A stretch of 64,000 bases of DNA from Sinobacterium caligoides (GCF_003752585.1 NZ_RKHR01000003.1:1240001-1304000); one strand, 5' to 3'. Counted from the first letter of the stretch, positions 40,244 through 51,602 are shown. Numbers and translations: made by a program. Notes: generated by a model not told the origin, from the sequence alone.

Positions 40244-41044
40244 TTAAGAACGGTCCCCTTTCGGGTTGTCTTTGAGCTGCTTGGAACGGAAGTCGCGGGG
40301 ATCGATGGCGCGGATGATCTCCAGCTGCTGCTCCGTTGGGGCCGCCGTAATGGCGACGTCGGCGGGGATCTCCAGCGGGAAGCCGGTGTTCTCGACCACC
40401 TGCTCAACGGTAATGCCGGGGTGTAGCGACACCAGGCGCACCGCCTTGTTGGCACCGCCGAAATCCAACACACAGAGATCGGTGATAATCAGCCCGATCT
40501 CGATATCGTCGAAGCTATAACCCTTGGGCAGACGCTCGGGGTTGTAGCCGATCGAGTTGACCACATCACACTCGCCGGCAACGAAGACGCGGCTGTTGTG
40601 GCTGGGCACGAAGAACGAGTTGCCGTGGCTGATCGAGTTACCGGGCAGGCCGCGCATGCCGAGCATCTGCACCTTGGGCTGCTCGTAGGTGCCGCCGATG
40701 CAAGAGATATTGGCCTGACCGAAGCGGTCGATCTGCGTCGGCCCGATCATCGCGTGACGCTTGCCGCTCCAGACGTTGTCGAAGATGCGGCTAAAGCCCA
40801 TCCAGGTCTCGTTGCGCTGCACGTATTCACTGTCGCGGCTCAGCGGGTTCGGCTCGTGCAGTAAATATGCCTCCGAGTCGGTCATCATCAAGTCCGGATT
40901 AGTGGTCTTCATCGCCAGTGAAGCGGCGATGCGCGGGATGACGCCAATACCGGTGGCGAGGACTTCGCCCTCGTTGGCGAAGGATTGAGAAGCCGCGACA
41001 ATCATCAATTCGGCTAGGGTGTAATCAGTAGCGGGTGTGCTCAT
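40244..41044 (-). CDS. ipdB: IpdB-like CoA-transferase-fold subunit
   Basis: 266 residues of the beta class of type I CoA-transferases (ADYTLAELMIVAASQSF-like start, GTYEQPKVQMLGMRGLPGNS, HPGITVEQVVENTGFPLEIP near the end). IpdAB hydrolyses the last ring (ring C) of the steroid as COCHEA-CoA. The subunit order B then A is reversed on the minus strand, so A is transcribed first. Only 46 bp separates them. Confidence 0.9.
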   Translation of the reverse strand: MSTPATDYTLAELMIVAASQSFANEGEVLATGIGVIPRIAASLAMKTTNPDLMMTDSEAYLLHEPNPLSRDSEYVQRNETWMGFSRIFDNVWSGKRHAMIGPTQIDRFGQANISCIGGTYEQPKVQMLGMRGLPGNSISHGNSFFVPSHNSRVFVAGECDVVNSIGYNPERLPKGYSFDDIEIGLIITDLCVLDFGGANKAVRLVSLHPGITVEQVVENTGFPLEIPADVAITAAPTEQQLEIIRAIDPRDFRSKQLKDNPKGDRS

Positions 41045-41090
41045 AATAGTATTTTCCTTAGTGACTGTTAGACGCTCAATTGCGGGCCAA

Positions 41091-41966
41091 TTAATACACC
41101 GGCTGCGGCAATTTCTGGATGGCGTCTAAGCCGCCGACTTTCTCTTGGTACTCTGCTTCACTGCTGTCTTTGATGTACTTGTCAAAATACGCGGCAAAAC
41201 CACCGTCTTTGGCGCTGGCGTTATATTCCTTGAAGTGCGGGACATCGAAGCCGTAGCCGGGCTGACAGGAACTGGGGTGTGCGCCGCCGGGTACACAGGC
41301 AACGCCCTGGGTCATGGTGCGCTCCCAGAGCACGTAACGCGACTCGACAGGATCGTTGAAGTATTCGCTCTCGACGATCTCCTCACAGGTGACAAAGGTC
41401 TGGTCGGCGGCGCGGGCGAACCACTCATCCATGAAGAAGTCGGGGCCCTTGGACTGGCAGACACCGCGGCTGTCGGCACGGTCGGCGTGCAGGAAGGAGA
41501 CGTCCAGCTTCAGCGCCGGCATCGCCACCCACTCTTTCTCATCGTAGGGGCTATCGATGGTCTTGATCTCGGGGTTGACCTTCAACACGTCGGTACCCAG
41601 ACCAATCTTGGTCGGCATGAACGGCATGCCCCAGGCGGCGGCGCGCAGGCCTAGCAACATCATGCCCTCATCGATCTCCATGGTCTCGATGGCGCCCTTC
41701 TGGCGGGCCTGGCGGAAGTAGGGTTCCAGCGGGATAAAGTCGAGCGAGACGAAGGCAAAAACCACTTTCTTGACCTTGCCGGCCGCGCAGAGCATGCCGA
41801 CATCGGCACCGCCGTAGGCGACGACGGTCAAGTCTTTCACATCTGAACGCAAGATCTCACGGATCACCGCCATCGGCTTGCGACGTGGTCCCCAGCCGCC
41901 GATACCGATCGTCATACCGTCGCGTAGCTCGCCAACCATGTCTTGAATGGTCATTCGCTTATCCAT
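41091..41966 (-). CDS. ipdA: IpdA-like CoA-transferase-fold subunit
   Basis: 291 residues of the alpha class: MTIQDMVGELRDGMTIGIGGWGPRRKPMAVIREIL, DLTVVAYGGADVGMLCAAGKV and VDVSFLHADRADSRG-like segments. It is the partner of ipdB in hydrolytic opening of ring C. It is the first gene of the ipdA-ipdB-ipdC-echA20 run. Confidence 0.9.
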   Translation of the reverse strand: MDKRMTIQDMVGELRDGMTIGIGGWGPRRKPMAVIREILRSDVKDLTVVAYGGADVGMLCAAGKVKKVVFAFVSLDFIPLEPYFRQARQKGAIETMEIDEGMMLLGLRAAAWGMPFMPTKIGLGTDVLKVNPEIKTIDSPYDEKEWVAMPALKLDVSFLHADRADSRGVCQSKGPDFFMDEWFARAADQTFVTCEEIVESEYFNDPVESRYVLWERTMTQGVACVPGGAHPSSCQPGYGFDVPHFKEYNASAKDGGFAAYFDKYIKDSSEAEYQEKVGGLDAIQKLPQPVY

Positions 41967-42136
41967 GGAGCTTCCTCATCATGTTGTCTAGTTGATTTTA
42001 TTGTTTGTACTAGTGCTGAATCTGCGCCCCGCTACCGCTCGTTGACGCCGTCGCGGGTCACACCGAGGGGAGAGCTAGACCGGAGGACATCCCGGGCAAT
42101 AAACGGAGCACAAATACGCATTCTTATATTATTAAC

Positions 42137-42177
42137 AGCAAAAAGCTTATTATTCATTATTTTTACAGCTTTTTGCT
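42137..42177. promoter_or_regulatory. Inverted repeat upstream of ipdA
   Basis: AGCAAAAAGCT and AGCTTTTTGCT, perfect 11-bp arms, 19-nt AT-rich spacer, in the 272-bp gap between ipdA and the first Lrp gene. It could be an operator or a terminator of the Lrp transcript. Confidence 0.5.
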
Positions 42178-42238
42178 ACGCATACCAACGATAAAGGGTG
42201 GTTTTTTATTAAGTTTGCGTTAATGCGACACAAGCGGC

Positions 42239-42706
42239 CTAGCCGACAATACGACTGACCCGGTAGTCGTGCTTGACAAAGTTAACCCCTAGCGAGGTCT
42301 CGGTACGACGAATGCCTTTGATGGTGCTGATATTGGAGTGTAGGAAGTCAGTCAACTGCTCGGTGTCCTGCACCAGCGTGATGGCGAGGATGTCGAAGCG
42401 GCCGAGCATCTTGGCGACAAAACCCATCGCCGGAATCTCACTCAACTGCGCGGCGATCTGATCGACGTCGCTGCTGTAGTCGACATCGACCCAGATAAAG
42501 GCCAGACAGGGGTTCTTCAGCTTTTCGATGTTGGTGACGGCGGTGATGCGAATCAGCTTCTCATCCTGCATGCGCTTGATCCGCGAGCGCACGGTGCCCT
42601 CGGTAATGCCCAACTCGGCGGCAATCTTGCGGTTGCTGATGCGCGCATCCCGGGACAAGAACTTGAGGATCTGTTCGTCCACATCATCTAAACGGCGTTT
42701 ACTCAT
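42239..42706 (-). CDS. Lrp/AsnC-family regulator 1
   Basis: 155 residues. N-terminal winged helix (LDDVDEQILKFLSRDARISNRKIAAELGITEGTVRSRIKRM) and C-terminal ligand-binding RAM-type domain (VAKMLGRFDILAITLVQD). It probably controls the neighbouring acyl-CoA genes in response to a CoA ester or carboxylate, an inference from context. A second paralogue lies directly upstream. Confidence 0.9.
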   Translation of the reverse strand: MSKRRLDDVDEQILKFLSRDARISNRKIAAELGITEGTVRSRIKRMQDEKLIRITAVTNIEKLKNPCLAFIWVDVDYSSDVDQIAAQLSEIPAMGFVAKMLGRFDILAITLVQDTEQLTDFLHSNISTIKGIRRTETSLGVNFVKHDYRVSRIVG

Positions 42707-42742
42707 AGTCTCACTCTCATCGCAACCATCGCGCCCGCGGCG

Positions 42743-43243
42743 CTATTCAAAGGGCACCCAGTTGGGCTGGTTCTTCAGCACATCGACGGCCATCGAGGGC
42801 ATGATCTTGCGCACCCCCTTCACCTCGGCCAGCTGCCGCAGCATCGCGTCGACCGCCTGCTGATCCTGGGCGATGCTCAGCACCTCGATATCGTGACTGC
42901 CGACCACCTGACTGACCGAATAGACGCCCTCGACCTTGGCCAGGTCCGTCGACACGTCCAGCGCCGGACGGCCCTCGACCTGAACACCGACGGCCAGCAG
43001 CATGCCGAAGCCCGCCGCCTCGATATCGGTGACGGCGACCACACGCATGGTTTCCGACTCCTCGAGACGCTTGACCCGCGCTCGCACCGTCGCCTCGGTC
43101 AAGCCGAGTTCCTTGGCCAGGCTGCGATAAGGCATGCGGCCGTCGGTGCGCAACAGCGCGATGATCTGGTAGTCGACATCGTCGAGCGCCAAGTTATTGG
43201 CACTGGCGATGCGGCTACTCACCGCATCTCGGTAATCAGTCAT
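42743..43243 (-). CDS. Lrp/AsnC-family regulator 2
   Basis: 166 residues. LDDVDYQIIALLRTDGRMPYRSLAKELGLTEATVRARVKRLEES is the helix-turn-helix; VVGSHDIEVLSIAQD in the C-terminal domain is the Lrp ligand region. The protein is similar to regulator 1, so this is a tandem pair. It starts 28 bp after the CoA ligase stop and is probably cotranscribed with it. Confidence 0.9.
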   Translation of the reverse strand: MTDYRDAVSSRIASANNLALDDVDYQIIALLRTDGRMPYRSLAKELGLTEATVRARVKRLEESETMRVVAVTDIEAAGFGMLLAVGVQVEGRPALDVSTDLAKVEGVYSVSQVVGSHDIEVLSIAQDQQAVDAMLRQLAEVKGVRKIMPSMAVDVLKNQPNWVPFE

Positions 43244-43270
43244 GATGTTCCTCTACAACTTAACAACACA

Positions 43271-44857
43271 CTAGGTTGCCGCCCTGGCGGCAACCCGCTT
43301 CTTCAATTCTGGCTTCACCACCTTGCCCGAGGCATTCAGCGGTAACGCCGCGATGAACTCGACAAAATACGGACACTTATAACGCGCCAGCTGTGCCGCG
43401 CAGGCCTGCTTGATCGCCTCTTCATCGACATCGCTGCCGGGCTGACGCACCACAAAGGCCATCCCCACCTCGCCCTGCGGCGGCTTGTCGACACCGATCA
43501 CGGCGACCTGTGCCACCCCCTCGACGCCGTAGATCACCTTCTCGATCTCGGCCGGGTAGACATTCTCGCCGTTCATGATGTACATGTCTTTCAGGCGATC
43601 GGTGATGGTCAGGTAACCGCGCGCATCCATCACCCCGATGTCGCCGGTACGCATCCAACCGTCGCTGTCGATGGCCTCACGCGTCGCCTCCGGCATATCG
43701 AAGTAGCCCTGCATGACGTTGTAGCCACGCACCCAGATCTCGCCCTCGGCACCGCGCGCCACCTCGACACCGGTGGCCGGGTCGGCACACTTCACCTCGA
43801 CACCATCGATGGCACGACCGGAGGTCTTGGAGATGGTCTCCGGATCATCGTCGGGGCGGCAGATAGTCACCACGCCACAGGATTCGGTCAAGCCGTAGGC
43901 GGTCACCACCACCTCGAAGCCGAGCTGTTCACGCATGTCTTTGACCAGCTGTACCGGCACCGCGGCCGCGCCGGTGACACCGAGGCGCAAACTGGAAATA
44001 TCGTAGTCCTGGCGCTGTGGATGGGCGAGAATCATCTCGTATAGCGATGGCGCCCCCGGCAGCATCGTCACCTGGTCGGCGGCGATCTGTGCCAGCACTT
44101 TGTCTTTGTCGAAGGCCAGCACCGGCAGGATTTTAGCACCGGTCAACAGACAAGCCAACCAGCCCGCCTTGTAACCGAAGCTATGGAAGAATGGATTAAT
44201 GATCAAATAGTTGTCATCGCTGCGCAAGCCGACGGTGGCCGCCCACTGCTCGAACACGCGGATATTCTGTCCGTGGTTACACAGCACGCCCTTCGGCTTG
44301 CCCGTGGTGCCCGAGGTGAACAACATATCCATCGGGTCTTCGGCGCTGATCGAGGCGGCGCGCGCGCTGGCACGCTCGGCAGTCACCGTCTCACCACTCT
44401 CGAGGAATTGCCCCCAGCTGGTGGCGCGTGCATCATCGCCCTGCAGTAACACGATCTGCTGTAACTGTGGCAACGATTGCTGCGCCAACAGATCCAGTAC
44501 CGCGCCCTTCTCCAGCTGTGGATAAGTAAACAACAGCTTGGCCCCGGAACGGTCGATGATGTCCGCCGCCTCGCTACCCTGTAGACGTGTGTTCAGCGGC
44601 ACGAGGATTGCGCCGGCCTGCTGTAGGCCGATCGCCGCGACGATCCATTCGACGACGTTGGGCGCCCAGATGGCGACGCGGTCGCCCTTGTCGACGCCGG
44701 CCGCCATCACCGCACGCGCGGCAAAATTCGCCTGTTCGGCGAGCTGGCGGAAGCTCCACTGGGTATTGCCATCTTGGATGGCGATGTTATCGGCATAGCG
44801 CGCTACGGCCGCTTCAATCACAGCAGGCAGCGTCATCGCTTGGGCAGCGTGCGTCAC
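43271..44857 (-). CDS. fadD3: Acyl-CoA synthetase, FadD3-like
   Basis: 528 residues from GTG 44857, preceded by GAGAGGA. ANL-family motifs are complete: MLFTSGTTGKPKGVLCNH (P-loop), TAYGLTESCG, DGWMRTGDIGVMD and the C-terminal LPLNASGKVVKPEL with catalytic Lys. In the KstR2 regulon FadD3 activates HIP (the C/D-ring propionate) with CoA, starting this pathway. An in-frame extension to 44977 would run through 21-bp direct repeats and has no ribosome site, so I reject it. Confidence 0.9.
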   Translation of the reverse strand: MTHAAQAMTLPAVIEAAVARYADNIAIQDGNTQWSFRQLAEQANFAARAVMAAGVDKGDRVAIWAPNVVEWIVAAIGLQQAGAILVPLNTRLQGSEAADIIDRSGAKLLFTYPQLEKGAVLDLLAQQSLPQLQQIVLLQGDDARATSWGQFLESGETVTAERASARAASISAEDPMDMLFTSGTTGKPKGVLCNHGQNIRVFEQWAATVGLRSDDNYLIINPFFHSFGYKAGWLACLLTGAKILPVLAFDKDKVLAQIAADQVTMLPGAPSLYEMILAHPQRQDYDISSLRLGVTGAAAVPVQLVKDMREQLGFEVVVTAYGLTESCGVVTICRPDDDPETISKTSGRAIDGVEVKCADPATGVEVARGAEGEIWVRGYNVMQGYFDMPEATREAIDSDGWMRTGDIGVMDARGYLTITDRLKDMYIMNGENVYPAEIEKVIYGVEGVAQVAVIGVDKPPQGEVGMAFVVRQPGSDVDEEAIKQACAAQLARYKCPYFVEFIAALPLNASGKVVKPELKKRVAARAAT

Positions 44858-44897
44858 GGGGCTGTCCTCTCTAATAATTATGGGTGAGCCAGGTATA

Positions 44898-44960
44898 TTG
44901 TTATTTGGCGGTTTTATATTGTTATTTGGCGATTTTATCTTGTTATTTGGCGATCTATAG
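44898..44960 (-). promoter_or_regulatory. Three 21-bp direct repeats upstream of fadD3
   Basis: On the minus strand CGCCAAATAACA occurs three times at exact 21-bp spacing, about 40-100 bp before the GTG. Two-helical-turn spacing suggests cooperative binding of a regulator. Confidence 0.8.
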
Positions 44961-45094
44961 TAGAAGCAAGCCTGCACAGGCGCAACCAGTATGCGTAGTA
45001 ATTTGCTTACTTTTCTACGAATATCGAAGCAACACTCACACCTTGCTGCGACCCCCGGCGTATTAATTTCACCCGCGACAAAGACGGCGAGGTA

Positions 45095-45943
45095 CTAGCC
45101 CGTCACCTTCGCCATCCACCAACAGTCGCCGCGCTGCTCGATACGTCGCTCCCGCTTGAGCTTCAATAGATGCGCCTCGAGCGAAAATATCGCCATTCCG
45201 TGCATCGCCTCCGGCACGTCGTCGTAGACCGCCGCCACCAGCTGCGCCATGCTCTGCTCGCCCGCACCGGCCAGCGCCTGCACCACCTTCTGCTCCCGCC
45301 CCATGCGGTGGGCGATGACGGCGTCGATCATCGCCCACGGCTCTGCCACCACCTCGCCGTGCGCCGGGCCAATCGCCGCAATGGGGTACTGCCGCAGCTT
45401 CTCTAACGAGGCAATGTAATCGTACATATCCCCCGACGGCGGCACGATCACCACCGTCGAACCATTCATCAGATGGTCGCCGGCCAGCAATAGGCCGCTA
45501 TTTTTCTCCAGCAGGCAGTAGTGGTTGCTGACGTGGCCGGGGGTGAAGATCGCCTGCAGCTCAAACTCCTCGGTGCGCAGCTGCCAGCCGTCAAACAGCT
45601 CCTCATCGGCGACGAATAATTCGTCTTGGAACTGTTGGTCATCCGCCGCCTTGCCGATCTGGGGCGCACCGCTGAGCTCGGCGAGACGGCGACCGGCAGG
45701 CGAGTGGTCCGGGTGGGTATGGGTCATGATGATATGCGTAATCGTGCACCCCTGCGCCGTCAACAGCTGATAAATCAGCTCGGCGTGGCCCTGTTCGATG
45801 GGACCGGGATCGATCACCGCCACGTGTTGCCGGCCGATGATATAGGTATTGGTGCCCTCGCCGGTCAACGGCCCGGGGTTGGGCGCGGTGATGCGGCGCA
45901 CCCACGGATTCAGGGTGACGAGTTCGCCGTGCGTAATCTTCAT
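45095..45943 (-). CDS. MBL-fold metallo-hydrolase (LACTB2-like)
   Basis: 282 residues. The metal motif THTHPDH (about 83-89), GHVSNH, LAGDHLMNGS and GPAHGEVV are the ordered ligands of the metallo-beta-lactamase fold. The C-terminal winged-helix-like part (MGREQKVVQALAGAGEQSMAQLVAAVYDDV) is typical of LACTB2-type members. It may hydrolyse a CoA thioester or lactone in the pathway, but substrates of this group vary. Confidence 0.88.
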   Translation of the reverse strand: MKITHGELVTLNPWVRRITAPNPGPLTGEGTNTYIIGRQHVAVIDPGPIEQGHAELIYQLLTAQGCTITHIIMTHTHPDHSPAGRRLAELSGAPQIGKAADDQQFQDELFVADEELFDGWQLRTEEFELQAIFTPGHVSNHYCLLEKNSGLLLAGDHLMNGSTVVIVPPSGDMYDYIASLEKLRQYPIAAIGPAHGEVVAEPWAMIDAVIAHRMGREQKVVQALAGAGEQSMAQLVAAVYDDVPEAMHGMAIFSLEAHLLKLKRERRIEQRGDCWWMAKVTG

Positions 45944-46144
45944 AGTACAACCTTATTATTATTCAAACTGCCTAACACACTTTATTGCGCGGCAACAATG
46001 ATAGCAAATGCGTTATTATTTTTTTTATTATGACGACTGCAAACTTCCGCAAGCCGTCACAAATCCTTCATATTTTCGCCTCACATATGTCATAAAACAC
46101 CGGTAAAACGTCCCTGAAAAATAATCATTATCAGAGAGACACCT

Positions 46145-48013
<1,869 letters not shown>

Positions 48014-48036
48014 GCCGCAGCACTATCAGCAGAGCA

Positions 48037-48067
48037 TAAAAAAGGCGCCCTAAGGGCGCCTTTTTTG
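48037..48067. terminator. Bidirectional rho-independent terminator
   Basis: AAAAAAGGCGCCC, TAA, GGGCGCCTTTTTTG between convergent genes. Confidence 0.93.
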
Positions 48068-48090
48068 TCCGTGCGATTATCGCTTGTCGA

Positions 48091-49281
48091 TTACTCGACG
48101 CCGGCGATATCGACCTTGGTGTCGACGTCAGCGGTGTAGTCGACGTTCTCCATCTCGAAGCCGAACAGGCGCATGAACTCATGCTTGTAGTCGACGAAGT
48201 CAGTCATCTCAGGGATGTTCTCGGTGGTCACCTGATCCCACAGTGCCTCGACCTGCTGCTGAATCGCAGGCTCAAGCTCTTTACCGTCGGCGCGCAGGCG
48301 GCCATCTTCGTCGATAATCGGCTGATCGCCATAAAGGCTGTCGCGGAACAGGCCGTAGACCTGCTCGATGCAGCCTTCGTGAGTACCCGCTTCCTTCATC
48401 ACCTTGAACAGCAGTGACAGGTAGAGCGGCATCACTGGGATCGCCGAGCTGGCCTGAGTAACAACGGCCTTGAGTACAGAGACGCGAGCATCGCCACCGT
48501 GGGCGGCCAGCTTGGCACGGATATCGATCACCTTCTTATCGAGGTCTTTCTTCGCCTCGCCGATGGTGCCGTTCCAGTAGATGTCCTGAGTGACCTTCTC
48601 ACCGAGGTAGGTATAGGCGGTGGTCTTAGCACCGTCGGCCAACACACCGGCTTCGCCCAGCGCGTCCATCCACATCTGCCAGTCTTCGCCACCCATGACG
48701 TTGACGGTGTTGCTGATGTCGTCACCCTCGGCGGCAGGCAGCGTCACCTCTTGAATAACCTGCTTGTCAGTGTTGATGCCACGCAGGGTCACGTCGCTGC
48801 CGATTGGCTTCAGGCAAGAGTTGAACACCTCACCGGTCTTCGGGTGGGTGCGGCGTGGCGAGGCCAAGCTGTAGACCACCAGGTCGACCTGGCCCAGGTC
48901 GCGCTTGATCACCTCGATGGTCTGCTGCTTGATCTCATCGCTGAAGGCGTCGCCGTTGATGCTCTTGGCGTACAGGCCCTCTTGCTCGGCAAACTTGTGG
49001 AAGGCAGCAGAGTTGTACCAGCCCGCCGTGCCCGGCTTGGTCTCGGTGCCCGGCTTCTCGAAGAACAGGCCGAGGGTCGAGGCGCCGCCGCCGAAGGCCG
49101 CCGAGATGCGCGAGGCCAAACCGTAACCGGTTGAGGCACCGATGACTAGGACACGCTTAGGAGCGCCTGCAATCGCTCCCTGCGCCTTAACGTATTCGAT
49201 CTGTTGTCTAACGTTCTCTTCACAACCCGCTGGATGCGAGGTGATACACATAAAACCACGAACACGAGGCTTAATAATCAT
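48091..49281 (-). CDS. fabV: Trans-2-enoyl-CoA/ACP reductase FabV
   Basis: 396 residues from [12 protein letters not shown]. The N-terminal [20 protein letters not shown] is diagnostic of FabV. The cofactor loop [11 protein letters not shown] and the Y-x8-K pair in [11 protein letters not shown] are present, and [21 protein letters not shown] precedes them. It is an NADH-dependent enoyl reductase of fatty-acid synthesis, known for triclosan insensitivity. Confidence 0.96.
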   Translation of the reverse strand: MIIKPRVRGFMCITSHPAGCEENVRQQIEYVKAQGAIAGAPKRVLVIGASTGYGLASRISAAFGGGASTLGLFFEKPGTETKPGTAGWYNSAAFHKFAEQEGLYAKSINGDAFSDEIKQQTIEVIKRDLGQVDLVVYSLASPRRTHPKTGEVFNSCLKPIGSDVTLRGINTDKQVIQEVTLPAAEGDDISNTVNVMGGEDWQMWMDALGEAGVLADGAKTTAYTYLGEKVTQDIYWNGTIGEAKKDLDKKVIDIRAKLAAHGGDARVSVLKAVVTQASSAIPVMPLYLSLLFKVMKEAGTHEGCIEQVYGLFRDSLYGDQPIIDEDGRLRADGKELEPAIQQQVEALWDQVTTENIPEMTDFVDYKHEFMRLFGFEMENVDYTADVDTKVDIAGVE

Positions 49282-49582
49282 TGCGGTACCTGTCATTGTC
49301 GCCGATTTCAAACACAATCGGCCGGTAAAAAGTTGAGCTCCAGATGCTGTTAACCGAGGCCAACAGCGTACTTAGGAGCGGTATTATAAACGTCTGCCGC
49401 TGAATCACTAGTAGTCACTGTCAACTATCCGCTGAGTCTTTGACGGCGGCCCTGGCAATCACTCGACACAGCAACATCATGATGGATATCAGCTGACTAA
49501 AGATGATCTTACTGTTCTATAGAGTGGGGGCATACGGTGAAAATGCAAACAGTCAATACGCGGCAGTCTGCCGACAAGCCGC

Positions 49583-49888
49583 CTAGCGGCCCTCATCCAA
49601 GATCATAAAGCTCAGAAACACCGTCAACAGCGCCAACCCCACGATCCAACTTAACTGGCCGACGATCAACATCACCCCGCCCATGATCAACCACAAGTTC
49701 TTCACCCAGTCGCGCCGTCGCCGGCTCGACGAGCCCGAGCGAAACCGCAGCAAATACTTGCGCTCGCTGAAGCGTCGCCACAGGCGCCAGAACAGTGCCA
49801 GCAACCAGCGCCACAGCGCCGCTATCGTCTCACTCAAAGCCCTCATCATCTCGCTCCGTACTGCCGCGATGTCACTAAGCATAGCCAA
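49583..49888 (-). CDS. Small membrane hypothetical protein
   Basis: 101 residues. Two hydrophobic helices (LWRWLLALFWRLWRR and LWLIMGGVMLIVGQLSWIVGLALLTVFLSFMIL) are separated by a strongly basic loop (RSGSSSRRRRDW). A start at MMRALSET is also possible. No family recognised. 49318-49582 holds no gene. Confidence 0.6.
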   Translation of the reverse strand: MAMLSDIAAVRSEMMRALSETIAALWRWLLALFWRLWRRFSERKYLLRFRSGSSSRRRRDWVKNLWLIMGGVMLIVGQLSWIVGLALLTVFLSFMILDEGR

Positions 49889-49986
49889 TCTTCGGCGCTT
49901 TCATCATCGTCTGTCCATCCGCCCTTGGCTAATGACGGCGTCTGCGGTATAACTTGCCTCCAATCACGAGTGAGACACGAGACAGC

Positions 49987-50223
49987 ATGAGTAACGATAT
50001 CCACAAACAGCCCCTGCAGGCTTACTCTGTCGGTGATTCCAGCTGGCCGATGGAGCGCTGCCTGGTCGTCTTCGCCTTCAAAGGTGTCGACGCCAAGGTA
50101 CTCGGTTCCGACCATATCGAGTGGGAAAATTGGCTGACCCTGCGCGCCGAGCGCCGCGCCGACCTCGACCACCACCTCAAGAGCGATGCCAGCGAAGCCT
50201 ACATCGCCCCGGATCTAACCTAG
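49987..50223 (+). CDS. Small hypothetical protein
   Basis: 78 residues (MSNDIHKQPLQAYSVGDSSWPMERCLVVFAF onward), soluble. It starts a plus-strand run with the CWC-type gene 22 bp later. I do not recognise its family. Confidence 0.6.
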   Translation: MSNDIHKQPLQAYSVGDSSWPMERCLVVFAFKGVDAKVLGSDHIEWENWLTLRAERRADLDHHLKSDASEAYIAPDLT

Positions 50224-50245
50224 GTGTCACGGCGAGGCCACAACC

Positions 50246-50521
50246 ATGCACGATAAGGCTCACAGCTGCCCGCTGTGTGGCGGCGATAACCGCTGCGGTG
50301 CCGACAGCAACAGCCAGGCGACGCCCTGCTGGTGCATGCACAACAAGGTCGATCAGCAGCGCCTACAGCGTGCTCACCCGCAGCTCGCCGATCAGCAGTG
50401 CCTGTGCCAGCACTGCCTAGCCCCCTTCTTATTCAGCCAGCCGTCGACAGCCGCTGACGACGACTTGGGCACCGATATTATGGCCCCGCACAAGGCCTCC
50501 GACGACAAGGAAAAGCAATGA
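50246..50521 (+). CDS. Cysteine-rich CWC-family protein
   Basis: 91 residues with CPLCGGDNRCG, PCWCMHNKV and QCLCQHC, the cysteine pattern of CWC-type small proteins that are thought to bind zinc. Its stop codon overlaps the ATG of cysZ by 4 nt, so the two are translationally coupled. Confidence 0.85.
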   Translation: MHDKAHSCPLCGGDNRCGADSNSQATPCWCMHNKVDQQRLQRAHPQLADQQCLCQHCLAPFLFSQPSTAADDDLGTDIMAPHKASDDKEKQ

Positions 50522-51378
50522 TTAAAGGCAACCCAATCAAGGGGATGTACTACTTCACCCAGGGCTTCAAGCTCCTCAACACGCCCGGTCTGCGCGCCTA
50601 TGTCGCCGTTCCCCTAGCGATCAATATCCTACTGTTCAGCAGCATGATCTACTGGGCTTATACGCAGATCGGCGAGATCAGCACCTGGCTGGTCGGCTAC
50701 CTACCCGGCTGGCTAGCCTGGGTCACCTGGCTGATGATACCGCTGTTCTTCATCGGCATCTTCTTCATCATCATGTACACCTTTACCGCCATCGCCACCA
50801 TCATCGCCAGCCCCTTCAACGGCCTGCTGTCGGAGAAGCTCGAACAACACCTCACCGGCCACGTTAGCGCCGATACCGGCTGGAAGCAGATGATGGCGAC
50901 CGTGCCACGCACACTCAAGCGCGAAATGCAGAAGCTGGGCTACCAGATACCGCTGTTGATCGTGGTCGCCCTGCTCGCCTTCATCCCCTTCATCGGCATG
51001 CTGTCGTCGCCGCTGTGGTTACTGCTCGGCGCCTGGATGATGGCGATTCAGTACATCGACATCCCCTTCGACAACCATCTGCAGCCCTTCGACAGCGTTA
51101 AGTTCTCCTGTCGTCAACACCGCTTCACCAGCCTCGGCTTCGGCGCCACAGCGACCCTGCTCAGCTTGATACCGCTGGTCAACCTGATCGTGATGCCCGC
51201 CGCCGTCTGCGGCGCCACCCTGTTCTGGGTCGAGCAACTGAAGGCCGAGAACGGCATCGACCCTCGACCTCCCGGTCAGGGCAACGCCGGCGGCCAGCCC
51301 CAACCGCACCGACAGAGTACTCAACTCAACCAGCCCAGCAGTGCCAAACCGACTAACTATCCGAATCAACGCGACTAA
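50518..51378 (+). CDS. cysZ: CysZ sulfate transporter
   Basis: 286 residues of the CysZ/EI24 family: GNPIKGMYYFTQGFKLLNTPGLRAYVAVPLAINILLF at the N-terminus, four hydrophobic segments, and YIDIPFDNHLQPFDSVKF in the C-terminal half. It allows sulfate entry for cysteine synthesis. The last about 45 residues are a Pro/Gln/Asn-rich tail. Confidence 0.92.
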   Translation: MIKGNPIKGMYYFTQGFKLLNTPGLRAYVAVPLAINILLFSSMIYWAYTQIGEISTWLVGYLPGWLAWVTWLMIPLFFIGIFFIIMYTFTAIATIIASPFNGLLSEKLEQHLTGHVSADTGWKQMMATVPRTLKREMQKLGYQIPLLIVVALLAFIPFIGMLSSPLWLLLGAWMMAIQYIDIPFDNHLQPFDSVKFSCRQHRFTSLGFGATATLLSLIPLVNLIVMPAAVCGATLFWVEQLKAENGIDPRPPGQGNAGGQPQPHRQSTQLNQPSSAKPTNYPNQRD

Positions 51379-51413
51379 CACCTCGGCGCAACTTGACCCG
51401 GGGCTCGCCCCGC

Positions 51414-51457
51414 GCCGACGACCAACCGTCGTCGGCGGTTGATGACGACCGCCTTTT
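51414..51457 (+). terminator. Rho-independent terminator after cysZ
   Basis: GCCGACGAC-CAACC-GTCGTCGGC (51414-51436), overlapping GGCGGT and ACCGCC arms followed by TTTT (51434-51457). The second hairpin is the better terminator. Confidence 0.75.
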
Positions 51458-51517
51458 ATCACCGCCCTTGATGACAGCTCGCCACCAGCTTTATCGCTCG
51501 CGGTTTGCTTCACCGCG

Positions 51518-51602
51518 AGCTTCTGTGGAACGATCTTCTATGGAGCTATCTTCTATGGAGCTATCTTCTATGGAACTATCTTCTACGGAACTATCTTCTA
51601 TG
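51518..51602 (+). repeat. 15-bp tandem repeats upstream of thioredoxin-like gene
   Basis: About 5.7 copies of ATCTTCTATGGAGCT with small changes. Each unit carries ATG and a GGAG or GGAA word 9 nt before the next ATG. The frame is in phase with the gene at 51648 (an SSMEL repeat), so use as multiple starts is possible. Confidence 0.85.

Noticed and set aside
44858-44977. N-terminal extension of the CoA ligase
   Set aside because: It would translate the 21-bp repeats into a PNNNIK-type repeat, lacks a ribosome site, and the family begins near the GTG at 44857.
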